From Bradyrhizobium sp. CCBAU 51627 (GTDB lineage: Bacteria; Pseudomonadota; Alphaproteobacteria; Rhizobiales; Xanthobacteraceae), in contig NZ_LBJG01000023.1 of NCBI RefSeq assembly GCF_028128765.1, positions 186,001 through 250,000 of the forward strand: a DNA stretch of 64,000 bases, written 5' to 3'. Under the pieces are notes generated by a model, which worked only from the letters and a program-made list of their open reading frames with translations, had not been told where the DNA came from and did no database searches. Every line of letters starts with the position of its first letter. The first letter of the stretch is position 1. The position numbers and the translations under genes were made by a program. Positions 1 through 8,811 of the stretch are shown here, piece after piece.

Positions 1-1
1 A

Positions 2-946
2 AGTGCTCTGCCAATGCCGGCGAAACCAGATCCAGGTCTCGCGCGTCGTCCTGAGATAGCCGCGGCCGCGATAGACGATCTCGCCATCGACGATCTCGTT
101 CAGTTTCGGCAATGCGTGGAACGGGATCGAAGGATAGGCGTGGTGCTCGACGTGGTAGGGCATGTTCCACGCAATCCATTTAACGAGCGCGCCGGTGTAG
201 GTGGTGCGGGTGTTCTGGAAGGCGCTGCGGGCGCGCTCGCAGCCGGTGTGCTCGGCATAGAGATAGGGCCGCAGGAAGAATTGCCCTGTCATCAGCGGCA
301 CGATCCAGACCCAGAGCAGCAATGCTGAGGAAAACCACAGCGAGAGCGCGAACAGCAGCGTATAGAGCGCAGCATAGGCGCGAGCCTCGGTCACGATGGT
401 GGCGCGCTTGCTCTCTGGGATCCAGGGCACGACGACCTTGCCGGTAACGGCGTGACCGAGCATCAGCCACAGCCGGCCGGCAACCTGGACCAATCCGCTA
501 TAGGCGATCGCGAGTTGCGTATCGGATGCAGGCTTTACGCTGACAATCAACTCCGGGTCCTTCTCCGGATCCTGGGTATAGCGGTGATGGTCCCAGTGAA
601 ACAGGCAGTAATATTCATACGGCAATCCAATGATGAAGGCCGAGAGATAGCCGACCGCGAGGTTGAGGCCACGACTCCTGAAGGCGGTCTTGTGCGCGGT
701 CTCATGTACCGCCATGAACAGGAAAGCGACGAGATAACCCTGCACCGCCATCAGCGGCAGTGCCCAGATGATTCCGTAACGGGAAGACACCATCCAGATT
801 GACGTACCGACCAGCGCGATCATTCCGTAGTGAGCGAGGCTCTGGACTGCGCCCTTCAGATTCGAACGCACCGACAATTCGCGCAGCATGGCCGGGCTCA
901 GCGGCTTCAGGCGGAGGCCGGGCTCTGAAACAGTTGCATCAGTCAT
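2..946 (-). CDS. Fatty acid desaturase, C-terminus cut by window edge
   Basis: A membrane di-iron desaturase introducing double bonds into acyl chains is the likely role. The reading frame is open from an ATG at 946 to the left edge, giving 315 residues without a stop. Three histidine clusters typical of the family are visible: HETAH near residues 81-85, HWDHH near 117-121 and HVEHH near residue 270. Hydrophobic segments lie at about residues 40-80 and 95-115 and around residues 180-215. Family members are usually 300-360 residues, so only the last few residues are probably missing. The substrate (fatty acid, sterol or carotenoid-like) cannot be read from sequence. It lies just downstream of the MetX-like gene on the same strand with a 15-bp gap, so the two may be co-transcribed. 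Confidence 0.88.
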   Translation of the reverse strand, partial: MTDATVSEPGLRLKPLSPAMLRELSVRSNLKGAVQSLAHYGMIALVGTSIWMVSSRYGIIWALPLMAVQGYLVAFLFMAVHETAHKTAFRSRGLNLAVGYLSAFIIGLPYEYYCLFHWDHHRYTQDPEKDPELIVSVKPASDTQLAIAYSGLVQVAGRLWLMLGHAVTGKVVVPWIPESKRATIVTEARAYAALYTLLFALSLWFSSALLLWVWIVPLMTGQFFLRPYLYAEHTGCERARSAFQNTRTTYTGALVKWIAWNMPYHVEHHAYPSIPFHALPKLNEIVDGEIVYRGRGYLRTTRETWIWFRRHWQST

Positions 947-961
947 GGGTGGGGACCTGTC

Positions 962-1981
962 TTATTTGTCGAGAAGCGCCGCGACCTCTGCCTTGAGGAA
1001 GGCCTGGTCACGCGGATTGTTGATGGGGTTGCCGGCGCGATGGCCGTGCAGCGACGGGATCGGATGCAGCACGGCCGACTTCGCGTTGACCAGCATGCGA
1101 AGCTCATCCTCATTGTCGCGAGCGTCGAAATAGCGATCGGTCGCGCCCGGCATCAGCAGCATGTGGGCCTTGATCGCGCCTAGCGCCTGGTCGAGATTGC
1201 CGCCGAAGGCCGTGCAGCGGCTGATGTCGCCGCGCTGCCAGATTCCGACCTGCGCCAGCAGATCGTTGCCGTCGCGCCGGGCAAAGGTCGTGTCCCAGTT
1301 GCGCACGAGATAGTCCTCCAGCGAGGTGAAGCCCGCCTCGCGCCAAAGCTCGTCGCGATAGAAGCCGTGAGACATCGCCCAGCCCGCATAGACGCGGCCC
1401 ATGGCGCGATAGCCGGCAGTGGGCTTTTCGACGAAGCGGCCGTCGCGGAAGGCGGGGTCGCCAGTCAATGCAGCCTTCACACCTTCGAGAAAGACGTGAT
1501 TGTAAGGCGCACAGCGCGCACTGCCGCAGACGACCGCTGCACGTGCCACCATCTCGGGATGCAGCGCGGCCCAGTGATAAGCCTGCATGCCACCCATCGA
1601 CCAGCCATAGACAAGCGCGAGTTTTGTGAGGCCGAAGCGTTCGGTCAGCAGCCGATGCTGGACCGCAATTGCGTCGTGATAGGTAAGCTCCGGGAATGGC
1701 CCACCGCCAGAGCCGGACGGCGACGACGACAGGCCGTTTCCGAACAAGTTCGGGATGACGATGAAATAGCGCGAGGGATCGAGCACGCCATCCGGCCCGA
1801 TCAGCCACTCGGTATCGAAGTGCTGTGCGCTGAACGACGTCGGATAGAGGATCACATTGTCCTTGGCCGGGCTGAGCCGACCGTAGGTCTGATAGGCGAG
1901 CTTCATCGCGGGGAAAACGTCGCCGGATTGAAGCGAGACATCCCCGGCCTCGAAAATCTCGTAGTCGCGCTGCCCGGTCAT
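962..1981 (-). CDS. Alpha/beta hydrolase of the homoserine O-acetyltransferase (MetX)-like family
   Basis: The 339-residue protein resembles MetX-type acyltransferases, which transfer an acetyl or succinyl group to homoserine, but many family members are plain hydrolases. The nucleophile elbow GWSMGG places the catalytic serine near residue 128. A GATDRYFD segment supplies a likely acid near residue 280, and HGHRAGNP supplies a histidine near residue 315. The ATG at 1981 is preferred over an upstream frame because the protein begins with the conserved N-terminal strand. Canonical MetX is 370-400 residues, so this is a short relative. The 150 bp upstream holds a perfect palindrome at 2084-2098 that could be its operator. 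The true substrate is uncertain, and the desaturase downstream may form an operon with it. Confidence 0.8.
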   Translation of the reverse strand: MTGQRDYEIFEAGDVSLQSGDVFPAMKLAYQTYGRLSPAKDNVILYPTSFSAQHFDTEWLIGPDGVLDPSRYFIVIPNLFGNGLSSSPSGSGGGPFPELTYHDAIAVQHRLLTERFGLTKLALVYGWSMGGMQAYHWAALHPEMVARAAVVCGSARCAPYNHVFLEGVKAALTGDPAFRDGRFVEKPTAGYRAMGRVYAGWAMSHGFYRDELWREAGFTSLEDYLVRNWDTTFARRDGNDLLAQVGIWQRGDISRCTAFGGNLDQALGAIKAHMLLMPGATDRYFDARDNEDELRMLVNAKSAVLHPIPSLHGHRAGNPINNPRDQAFLKAEVAALLDK

Positions 1982-2083
1982 GCGTCCAACTCCCGCTCAC
2001 GCGGCGCGCAGAACGCGCCCGCCGCAACAACGATGCATCGATCGTGCCGGGCCAGCAAAAGGGGCGTCGCGTCGCTCAATAAC

Positions 2084-2098
2084 TGTACTACTAGTACA
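2084..2098. promoter_or_regulatory. Perfect 15-bp palindrome, candidate operator
   Basis: TGTACTA-C-TAGTACA is a perfect inverted repeat with a single central base, lying about 100 bp upstream of the MetX-like gene start at 1981 and in an otherwise GC-rich gap. Palindromes of this form are typical of TetR- or GntR-family operators. No such regulator gene lies nearby in the window, so the assignment is inferred. Confidence 0.5.
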
Positions 2099-2140
2099 TT
2101 TATTTAGCGGAAGCAACTTCGATTTCAGCGGCCGCCCGGT

Positions 2141-2944
2141 TTAAGCGATGGCCGCAACATATCGCGCCACTGACGCCGCAAAGGCCGCTTTGGCGCCCGA
2201 GGCGATGTTACGCCCCCACCAGGCGCCATAGATGCGGTCGAAGGCGAGCGGCGCGACGGCCGCAGCAATGCGCCGCACCGCTGCTGCATTGAGCGGCATG
2301 TAGTTCGGGTAGGAATACATGAAGCTGACGAAGCGACGGTCCATCGTCACTTGCGCGATGTCACCCGTGAGCAACGCACCCTTCCCGTCGGCGCCGCGCG
2401 CATGGTGCAGCATGGCGGCGCCCGCGAAATGGCCGCCGGTCCGCAGCAGCAGGACATCGTCCGAGATGCGATGATGATCGCCGCTCCAGTGCACGATCGA
2501 GGGATGCGGACGCGTCACCCATTGGCGGTCGTCGGCGTGGAGATAGACCGGCACGCCACCAAAGGCGTCGCTCCAGTCGGCGAGCGCGCCGTAATAGTGC
2601 GGGTGCGAGATCGCGATTGCCGTCAGGCCGCCGAGCGATCTGATATGCGCGATCGCTTCCGATGTCGCCAGCGGAATACAGTCCCACATCACGCATCCCC
2701 CGCCATCGGGGACCAGCAGCGCGCGCTGGCCGATGGCAAAGCTTGGCTCGAGTGCAATGCCGGTGAGGCCGAGATCGTCGCGCCAGACGAGGCGGTGCCG
2801 CTCGGCGAGCGTCTCGCGAGCGAGGAAGGTCTGCCCCTTCCAATTCACATATTGCCGCTCGTCCTCGCAAATCGGACAGGATGTGGGCGGCTTTCCGCTG
2901 TCGGGGAATTGGGCACCGCAGGTTTCGCAGATCCAGAGGGGCAT
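2141..2944 (-). CDS. Zinc-ribbon metallo-beta-lactamase-fold hydrolase
   Basis: The protein (267 residues from the ATG at 2944; another ATG lies at 2953) starts with a small zinc ribbon, with cysteine pairs at residues 6/9 and 23/26 and the sequence WICETC. A metallo-beta-lactamase-like domain follows. The usual HxHxDH motif is represented by SHPHYYGALADW, so the metal site departs from the canonical form, with HPHYYG in place of HxHxDH. A later GGHFAGAAMLHH and LLTGDIAQ correspond to the downstream metal-ligand motifs (H and D). Its reaction is unknown. It is divergently oriented to the MFS gene at 3128. The 292-residue reading from 3019 is possible, but its extra N-terminus carries no family features. 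Confidence 0.75.
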   Translation of the reverse strand: MPLWICETCGAQFPDSGKPPTSCPICEDERQYVNWKGQTFLARETLAERHRLVWRDDLGLTGIALEPSFAIGQRALLVPDGGGCVMWDCIPLATSEAIAHIRSLGGLTAIAISHPHYYGALADWSDAFGGVPVYLHADDRQWVTRPHPSIVHWSGDHHRISDDVLLLRTGGHFAGAAMLHHARGADGKGALLTGDIAQVTMDRRFVSFMYSYPNYMPLNAAAVRRIAAAVAPLAFDRIYGAWWGRNIASGAKAAFAASVARYVAAIA

Positions 2945-3127
2945 GGCTGTCATCCAGAAGGAAAGCAGAGTGTATGAAGTGAGATCGCAATCCTTGAACC
3001 GCAAGTCCTGAGGAACCATCGCGATTAACGCAGGTTACTTTCGGGTCCGCCCCGGCAAAAACGGCCGGTCCTGTCAGGCAGTTCGCATGAGGTAGATGCA
3101 AACTGCAGCATCACATCCAGCGTATCG

Positions 3128-4321
3128 ATGACGTCGCGCCCCTCCCGTATCTGGCCCCTGTTCGCCGTCAACTTCTTCATGGCGGACATGCAGTCCGGCA
3201 TCGGGCCGTTTGTCGGCGTGTTCCTCCAGGAGCGCGGATGGGTCACGGGCTTGATCGGTACCGCGCTGACGATCGGCAATGTCGCGGGCATGCTGGTCAC
3301 GACACCGATCGGAGGATTCATCGACTCCAGCCGGAATAAGCGCCTATGGGTCGTCATCCCCGGCATCTGCGTGGTGCTGGCGTCTGCAATCATCCTGATC
3401 TCGCAGAATTTCTGGGCGGTGACGTTCTCCCAAATCGCACAGTCACTGGCGAGCGCGGCGATCGTTCCGGCGGTCACCGGCATCACGCTGGGTATCGCCA
3501 AACAAAAGGGCTTCAACGCGCTGAACGGGCGCAACCAGGCCTTCAACCACGCCGGCAACATGGTCGGCGCGGCACTGTCGGGCTATCTCGGCTACAAATT
3601 CGGCTATGTCGCCGTGTTCGTTCTGGCCGCCGTGTTCGGCGCCATCGCGATCGCCTGCGTGCTGATGATATCGGCCAAAGACATCGACGACCGGCAGGCT
3701 CGCGGCAGCAAGGAGGATGAGAGCAAGAATCCGCCGGATGCCATGTCCGTCCTCCTCAAGCACAAACCTCTCCTGGTGCTGGCGCTAGCGCTGGCCATCT
3801 TTCATCTCGGCAATGCAGCGATCGTCCCGCTCTATGGCCTCGCGGCGGTGGCCGAAGGACAGGCCAACGGCCCGAGCTTCGTTGCCACCACCGTGGTCAT
3901 CGCACAAGGCGTCATGATCGTAACTTCGCTGATCGCGATGAAGGCCGCCAGCAAGCGCAATTACTGGCCGGTGATCCTGGTGTCCTTCATGTTTCTGCCC
4001 ATCCGAGGCGTGCTGGCGTTCTTCATCACGGGATGGTGGGGCGTGGTGCCGATGCAGGTGCTCGACGGCATCGGGACCGGTCTTCAGACGGTAGCCGTCC
4101 CCGGCATGGTCGCGCGGTCGCTCGACGGCACCGGCCGCATCAATCTCGGCCAGGGCGCTGTGATCACGGTGCAAGGTGTCGGCGCGAGTCTGAGCCCGGC
4201 GCTCGGCGGCTGGATCGCACAATGGATCGGCTATGGTCCGACGTTCTTGCTGCTCGGCGGCTTTGGCCTCGCATCGACGGCGCTATGGCTGGTGTTTCGC
4301 GCGCATGTGAAGAAGTATTGA
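3128..4321 (+). CDS. MFS transporter
   Basis: A 397-residue inner-membrane protein with about twelve hydrophobic segments in two halves, separated by a charged loop near residues 185-205 (rich in D, R, K and E). This is the standard major facilitator layout. The first-half loop contains GGFIDSSRNKR, matching the loop 2-3 signature (G-x-x-x-D-x-x-x-R-K/R). The substrate cannot be inferred. It starts at an ATG with weak ribosome binding site support. It converges on the acyl-CoA synthetase gene, whose stop is 39 bp away; that gap holds a C/G-rich inverted repeat, cttcccgc-tt-gcgggagaag, that may act as a shared terminator. Confidence 0.85.
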   Translation: MTSRPSRIWPLFAVNFFMADMQSGIGPFVGVFLQERGWVTGLIGTALTIGNVAGMLVTTPIGGFIDSSRNKRLWVVIPGICVVLASAIILISQNFWAVTFSQIAQSLASAAIVPAVTGITLGIAKQKGFNALNGRNQAFNHAGNMVGAALSGYLGYKFGYVAVFVLAAVFGAIAIACVLMISAKDIDDRQARGSKEDESKNPPDAMSVLLKHKPLLVLALALAIFHLGNAAIVPLYGLAAVAEGQANGPSFVATTVVIAQGVMIVTSLIAMKAASKRNYWPVILVSFMFLPIRGVLAFFITGWWGVVPMQVLDGIGTGLQTVAVPGMVARSLDGTGRINLGQGAVITVQGVGASLSPALGGWIAQWIGYGPTFLLLGGFGLASTALWLVFRAHVKKY

Positions 4322-4359
4322 GCGCCCTCTTCCCGCTTGCGGGAGAAGCGAAGAGCCCC

Positions 4360-5979
4360 TCACGCCCCGAAACTCTTCTGGACCGACTTGTCGAGCGTCT
4401 CACCACCGACGAAGCGCTGTCGGAGTTCGCGCTTGAGCAGCTTGCCGCTCGGATTCTTCGGCAAGGCATCGACGAAGATCACGCGCTTCGGCACCTTGAA
4501 ATGCGCCATCTGGCCGGCGCAATGTTTGATGACCGACTCTTCGTCGAGCGTCTCACCGGCCTTCACCACGACGATCGCGGTGACCGCCTCGATCCAGCGC
4601 GGATCGGGCAATCCGACGACGGCGACTTCCGAAACCGCGGGAATGCGGTAGACCATCTCCTCGACCTCGCGGCTGGCAACATTTTCGCCGCCTGTCTTGA
4701 TCATGTCCTTGACGCGATCGACCACCGTGATGTGGCCCTCTTCATCGACGGTGGCGAGATCGCCGGAATGGAACCAGCCTCCGGAGAACGCCGCCGCGGT
4801 CTTGACGGGATCGTTGTAATAGCCCGACAGCAGATGTGGCGAGCGGTGCACGATCTCGCCGACTTCACCCACCTTCACATCTTCCATCGACGTATTGACC
4901 ACACGCGTCTCGACGTTGAGCACGGGCTTGCCGGCCGAGCCGGCCTTGCGGAGCTGGTCTTCGGGGCGCAGCACGGTTGCGAGCGGCGCGATCTCGGTCT
5001 GCCCGTAGAAATTCCAGAATTTTACGGCGGGCAGGCGGCGCTGCAATTCAAGCAAGACTTCCACCGGCATGATCGAGGCGCCGTAATAGCCCTTCTGCAG
5101 GCTCGAGAGATCGGTCTTGTCGAAGTCAGGCGAACGCAGCATCGCGATCCAGATCGTCGGCGGCGCGAAGAAGGAGGTGATCTTGTGCGACTGGATCAGT
5201 GCCAGGATATTGTCGGCGGTCGGCTTGCCCGTGATGACGCCGGAGGCGCCGAGATAGATCTGCGGCCCCAGGAAGACGTCGAGCTGGGCGCAATGATAGA
5301 GCGGCAGCGCATGCAGGAATTTGTCGTTCACGCTCATGCCGCCGTCGATGATGCAGCTGACATACTGCCACATCACGGCTTCATGGGTCAGCATCGCACC
5401 CTTGGGCAGGGATTCCGTTCCGCTCGTGTAGACGATCTGCGCAAGATCACGGCTGTCGACGGGCGTCTCCAGGAATGAGCCGTTGGCGTCAAGGAGATCA
5501 TCGAAGGTGGTGAGACCCGCCGGCGCCGTGGCGAGATCCTCGCCTGGCAGCCAGATCATCTTTTCGACCGCGCAATCCCTGACGCTTGCGGCCTTCGCCG
5601 GTTCGACGAAATCGGGGCCGCTCGCCAGCAGCTTTGCCCCAGAGCTCTTCAGGATGAAATTGATCTCGTCGGGATTGAGCATGAAGTTGATCGGCACCAG
5701 CACCGCGCCGATCCGCGCCACGGCGAAACGCAGCGCCGCGAACGCATGCGAATTGCGCGAGAGCACCGCGAGGCGGTCGCCTTTCTTGACGCCGAGCCCG
5801 AGCAGGCCACGGCCGAGCCGGTTGCAGATCGCGTCCATCTCGGCGAAGGTCCAGCTCACGCTGCCGCAGCTCACCGCAAGCTTGCCAGGCTCGCGGCCTG
5901 CCGAGCGGCGTAGGAGATCGCCGATCGAATGCTCGCGCGCTTTCGCGATGGTGCCTGTGGTATCGCTCGACATTTCCAT
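4360..5979 (-). CDS. Acyl-CoA synthetase / AMP-dependent ligase (FadD-like)
   Basis: A 539-residue ANL-superfamily enzyme, which activates a carboxylic acid with ATP to the acyl-adenylate and then to the CoA thioester. The AMP-binding P-loop YTSGTESLPKGAMLTH lies near residues 190-205. NFYGQTEIAP is the A5-type motif near residue 325, and FHSGDLATVDEEG is the hinge-proximal motif near residue 410. VKDMIKTGGENVAS and the C-terminal PKNPSGKLLKREL carry the catalytic lysine region. The conserved G in YTSGT-x-x-PKG is replaced by ES, a small variation. The length matches medium/long-chain or aromatic acid ligases. It stands alone on the minus strand, so its substrate is open. Confidence 0.9.
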   Translation of the reverse strand: MEMSSDTTGTIAKAREHSIGDLLRRSAGREPGKLAVSCGSVSWTFAEMDAICNRLGRGLLGLGVKKGDRLAVLSRNSHAFAALRFAVARIGAVLVPINFMLNPDEINFILKSSGAKLLASGPDFVEPAKAASVRDCAVEKMIWLPGEDLATAPAGLTTFDDLLDANGSFLETPVDSRDLAQIVYTSGTESLPKGAMLTHEAVMWQYVSCIIDGGMSVNDKFLHALPLYHCAQLDVFLGPQIYLGASGVITGKPTADNILALIQSHKITSFFAPPTIWIAMLRSPDFDKTDLSSLQKGYYGASIMPVEVLLELQRRLPAVKFWNFYGQTEIAPLATVLRPEDQLRKAGSAGKPVLNVETRVVNTSMEDVKVGEVGEIVHRSPHLLSGYYNDPVKTAAAFSGGWFHSGDLATVDEEGHITVVDRVKDMIKTGGENVASREVEEMVYRIPAVSEVAVVGLPDPRWIEAVTAIVVVKAGETLDEESVIKHCAGQMAHFKVPKRVIFVDALPKNPSGKLLKRELRQRFVGGETLDKSVQKSFGA

Positions 5980-6712
5980 TCCCCCGAGGATTCAGACGCT
6001 GCGCGACGTTCGGCCTTCTGCGCACCCTTCATGTTTGCGCGAACCGTAGTCGGCGCTGCCAGCCTCGTCAAATTGCAGCCGCGCTGGCGCCATGACGCAA
6101 GAATTGCCGGTTCGACAGGGCACATTCGGACCGGCGCACCACCGGCCAACGCGACCGTGGGCGCCGGATGCTGGTGGCCGCCGCCGGTGGAGTGAACTTC
6201 GCACGCGTCTTGGACCTGCCCGCATTCGAGGCTCTTGAGCCCACGACATTGCGCGGCACGGGAAAATGCGCGCGTGCTCTCTCGGAAATTTCTGCTTCGC
6301 CCTCTTTTCGGACGGCCACTCTCTGCGCTAGGAATGGTGACAAGGGTGTAAAGCCCACGCCGGGACCAACAACAGCGCCACAAGGTCCGGGAAGACATCG
6401 GGGAGGCAGCGTGAGTTTCGCGCGCCGACGGCCTTGGACGAACGCGTTCTCGACGGAAGCGCCGTGCACGCGCATTCCGGGGCGTGATCACGCCTCTATC
6501 TGCCTGCAGAAGCCACGGCTCGCGGTCGCATATCCCCGACCTGTCGTCGGCACATCCCCGACGCTCTCCGACAAGCGGGACCTGTTGGCCGTCAGCCAAG
6601 TCGTGAGCGCCGCATTGTTGCGCAGCAACTCCATCAACAAACAGACGACCGCCGCTGCGCGCTCGCGGCCGAGGCGACCAGCGACCCTATCGAGCGCGGG
6701 AAGGACCAGACG
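5980..6712. other. Long non-coding gap upstream of ABC importer operon
   Basis: This 733-bp stretch has open frames on both strands, but none shows a recognisable domain, hydrophobic segment or good ribosome binding site. They have the arginine-rich composition expected of out-of-frame GC-rich DNA. It separates the divergent acyl-CoA synthetase from the importer operon and should carry the promoter of both. A near-perfect direct repeat lies at 6529-6562. A GGGAAGG ribosome binding site sits just before the start at 6713. Confidence 0.6.
6529..6562. promoter_or_regulatory. Tandem repeat CATATCCCCGAC / CACATCCCCGAC, candidate operator
   Basis: Two 12-bp copies differing at one base start 22 bp apart (6529-6540 and 6551-6562), close to two helical turns, and end 150 bp before the first gene of the CUT2 importer. 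The spacing suits binding of a dimeric regulator on one DNA face. No regulator gene is adjacent, so function is inferred. Confidence 0.3.
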
Positions 6713-7684
6713 ATGAAGCGTTTTCGGTTCAGTCAGCAAGAAATCGTCTTCGCTGTCTTTGCGTTGCTCTTCCTCGTCTTCTCGATCTTCCTGAATGGTT
6801 TTCTGACGGCTGAGAACATGCTGACGCTGCTTCAGAACGTGGCGGTGCTCGGCATCCTTGGTCTTGCCATGGCGATCGTCGTGATCGGCCGCGGCATCGA
6901 CATCTCGTTGATCGCAGCCCTTGCCGTGCCACCGGGGCTCGTGCTTCAGATGGTGCAGAACGGCCACTCGCTGCCATTTTCGCTGCTGATCGCCGTGTTG
7001 CTCACGATTGCCTTCGGCCTCGTCAATGGCTGGCTGATCGCCTATGCCGAGGTCCCCTCACTGTTTGCGACGCTGGCGACAGGCCTGCTGCTCGCCGGAC
7101 TCGGGCAGGCCGCGCTGTTCCAGCTCGACGTCGTGCAATGGAGTGCGGGCATGAACGGCTTCGAGCAACTTGGGCAGGGCACCCTTCTCGGCATTCCTAC
7201 CTCGATCGTGATGTTCGCGATCGCCTGCATCGTGGTCGCCATCCTGCTGCGTCAGACCCGTTGGGGCGCCTATATCTACGCGATCGGCGATAACCCTTAC
7301 GCCGCGCGCGTCACCGGCATTCCCTCGCGCCCGATCATCGTGCTGCAATATGTGATCGCGGCATTGATCGGCTGCTTTGCCGGTCTCGTGATGGCCGCTT
7401 CGGTCAATTCGATGCCGACCCGCGTCTTCAACTCGACGCTGATCTACGACGTGATTCTGGTGGTCGTGCTCGGCGGCATCGGCCTGTCAGGCGGCCGCGG
7501 CGGCGTGCTGAACGTCATCATCGGCACCCTGCTGATCGGCACCATGCTCAACGGCATGACCATCATGGACATCTCCTACGCCGGGCAAAACCTCATCAAA
7601 GGGGTGGTCCTGCTGCTGGCCGTCATCACGGACTCTTTCCTGAATCCGCGCAACGAAGAAACGGCACAGCAGGGCGACATCTGA
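6713..7684 (+). CDS. ABC importer permease, CUT2/RbsC-like
   Basis: A 323-residue integral membrane protein with eight to ten hydrophobic segments, resembling ribose-type (CUT2) permeases. The family signature appears as VVIGRGIDISLIAALAV near residues 62-78 (compare GGIDLSVGS in ribose permeases). AIGDNPYAARVTGI near residues 195-208 is the cytoplasmic coupling region that contacts the ATPase. VVLGGIGLSGGRGG near residues 255-268 is a second conserved block. It is the first gene of a five-gene operon with a binding protein, a second permease fused to a beta-propeller, a second propeller and a double ATPase. Two different permeases suggest a heterodimeric channel. Confidence 0.9.
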   Translation: MKRFRFSQQEIVFAVFALLFLVFSIFLNGFLTAENMLTLLQNVAVLGILGLAMAIVVIGRGIDISLIAALAVPPGLVLQMVQNGHSLPFSLLIAVLLTIAFGLVNGWLIAYAEVPSLFATLATGLLLAGLGQAALFQLDVVQWSAGMNGFEQLGQGTLLGIPTSIVMFAIACIVVAILLRQTRWGAYIYAIGDNPYAARVTGIPSRPIIVLQYVIAALIGCFAGLVMAASVNSMPTRVFNSTLIYDVILVVVLGGIGLSGGRGGVLNVIIGTLLIGTMLNGMTIMDISYAGQNLIKGVVLLLAVITDSFLNPRNEETAQQGDI

Positions 7685-7724
7685 ACGACCGACAAGAATG
7701 ACAAATACAACCAAGGAGGACGCA

Positions 7725-8741
7725 ATGAAGAATTCCGGCAACCCCACCCGGGCGGCCCTGGCCGCACTGGCATTCACGGCGCTGGCTGGACCGGCCCTGG
7801 CCCAGCAGGGCCTCGACGAGCCGTTCCAGAAGCCGTTCAAGGAAGCGCTGGCAGGCAAGACCGTGGCCTATGTGCCGGTGGCCATGAATTTCGACCTCAC
7901 CGAGGGCTGGTACGCCGGGCTGAAGAAGGAACTCGAGCCGTTCGGCGTCAAGTTCGTGATTCGCGACGCCAACTGGAACACCAATGCCGGCGCGCAGGCC
8001 GTCACCTCGCTGATCTCCGAGAAGCCAGCGGTCATGGTGGTCCATAATCCTGACGTGCAGACCTATGCCAAGCTGCTTCAGCGCGCCGAGAACGAGGGCA
8101 TCTACGTCATCCAGATCAACATGGGATCGGCCTATCGCAGCGCCGCCTTCGTCGGCGCCAACTGGATCGAGATCGGCGAGCGGGACGCTGAGGCCGTGGT
8201 CAAGGCCTGCGAAGGCAAGTCGAACAAGATCGCCATCGTGCAAGGCGCGCTCTCGGCCGCAGCGAGCGCCTATACGCTGAAGGGCGTCGAGAACGTTCTC
8301 GCCAAGCATCCCGAGATCAAGGTGGTGTCGAGCCAAGCCGCAGACTGGGATGCTGCCAAGGCAAAGGCGATCACGCAGACCGTGCTGAAGCAGAACCCCG
8401 ATCTCTGCGGCATCGTCGGCTTCTGGGACGGTATGGACATCGGCACCGCTGCCGCGGTGAAAGAAGCCGGCCTGACCGGCAAGGTGTTCCTGGCCACATC
8501 GGGTGGCGGTGAACGCAAAGGCGCCTGCGAGTTGGTGAAGTCAGGCGCGTTCGACCTCAATTTGAGCTACGACGTGCCGACCCAGGCCGCCCAGATGGCC
8601 GGCACGATCAAGTGGCTCCTGTCATCCGGCGCCAAGCCCGGGTCGATCAAGGGCTCGGAATACACCACGCTGATCCCGATCACCAAGGAGAACGCCGACA
8701 GCCAGACCTCCTGCTGGAATCTCAGCGACCTCAAGAAATAG
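7725..8741 (+). CDS. Periplasmic sugar-type substrate-binding protein (CUT2)
   Basis: The ATG at 7725 is chosen because AAGGAGGACGCA precedes it. It opens directly into a signal peptide of about 27 residues ending ALAQQG; an upstream ATG at 7698 lacks both. The mature part resembles ribose-binding-like periplasmic proteins, with an alternating Rossmann-like two-lobe pattern: GKTVAYVPV at the start, ISEKPAVMVVHNPDV, and a CGIVGFWDGMDIGTAAAVKEAG segment in the second lobe. The ligand is unknown. It may not be a simple pentose, since the operon carries strictosidine-synthase-like propellers rather than kinases or isomerases. A perfect stem-loop follows the stop, a common arrangement after binding-protein genes. 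Confidence 0.9.
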   Translation: MKNSGNPTRAALAALAFTALAGPALAQQGLDEPFQKPFKEALAGKTVAYVPVAMNFDLTEGWYAGLKKELEPFGVKFVIRDANWNTNAGAQAVTSLISEKPAVMVVHNPDVQTYAKLLQRAENEGIYVIQINMGSAYRSAAFVGANWIEIGERDAEAVVKACEGKSNKIAIVQGALSAAASAYTLKGVENVLAKHPEIKVVSSQAADWDAAKAKAITQTVLKQNPDLCGIVGFWDGMDIGTAAAVKEAGLTGKVFLATSGGGERKGACELVKSGAFDLNLSYDVPTQAAQMAGTIKWLLSSGAKPGSIKGSEYTTLIPITKENADSQTSCWNLSDLKK

Positions 8742-8760
8742 TTCGCGTTGACGCTCGCGG

Positions 8761-8783
8761 TCCCCGGGATCAACGCCCGGGGA
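8761..8783 (+). promoter_or_regulatory. Stem-loop between binding-protein and fusion-permease genes
   Basis: TCCCCGGG-atcaacg-CCCGGGGA has perfect 8-bp arms and no T-run after it. It lies 20 bp beyond the binding-protein stop. Such structures commonly protect the binding-protein transcript from 3' decay and lower expression of downstream membrane components; that role is inferred. Confidence 0.6.
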
Positions 8784-8811
8784 TCTCGCTCTCAATAGTT
8801 GCCTTGCTGGA

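Noticed and set aside
1982..2140. Possible SAM-II riboswitch upstream of the MetX-like gene
   Set aside because: No conserved SAM-II core or pseudoknot pairing was found in the reverse-complement leader; only the palindrome stands out.
5871..6716. Open frames on both strands across the 5980-6712 gap
   Set aside because: They are Arg/Ala/Ser-rich, lack ribosome binding sites, and the plus frame ends inside the start of the permease gene.
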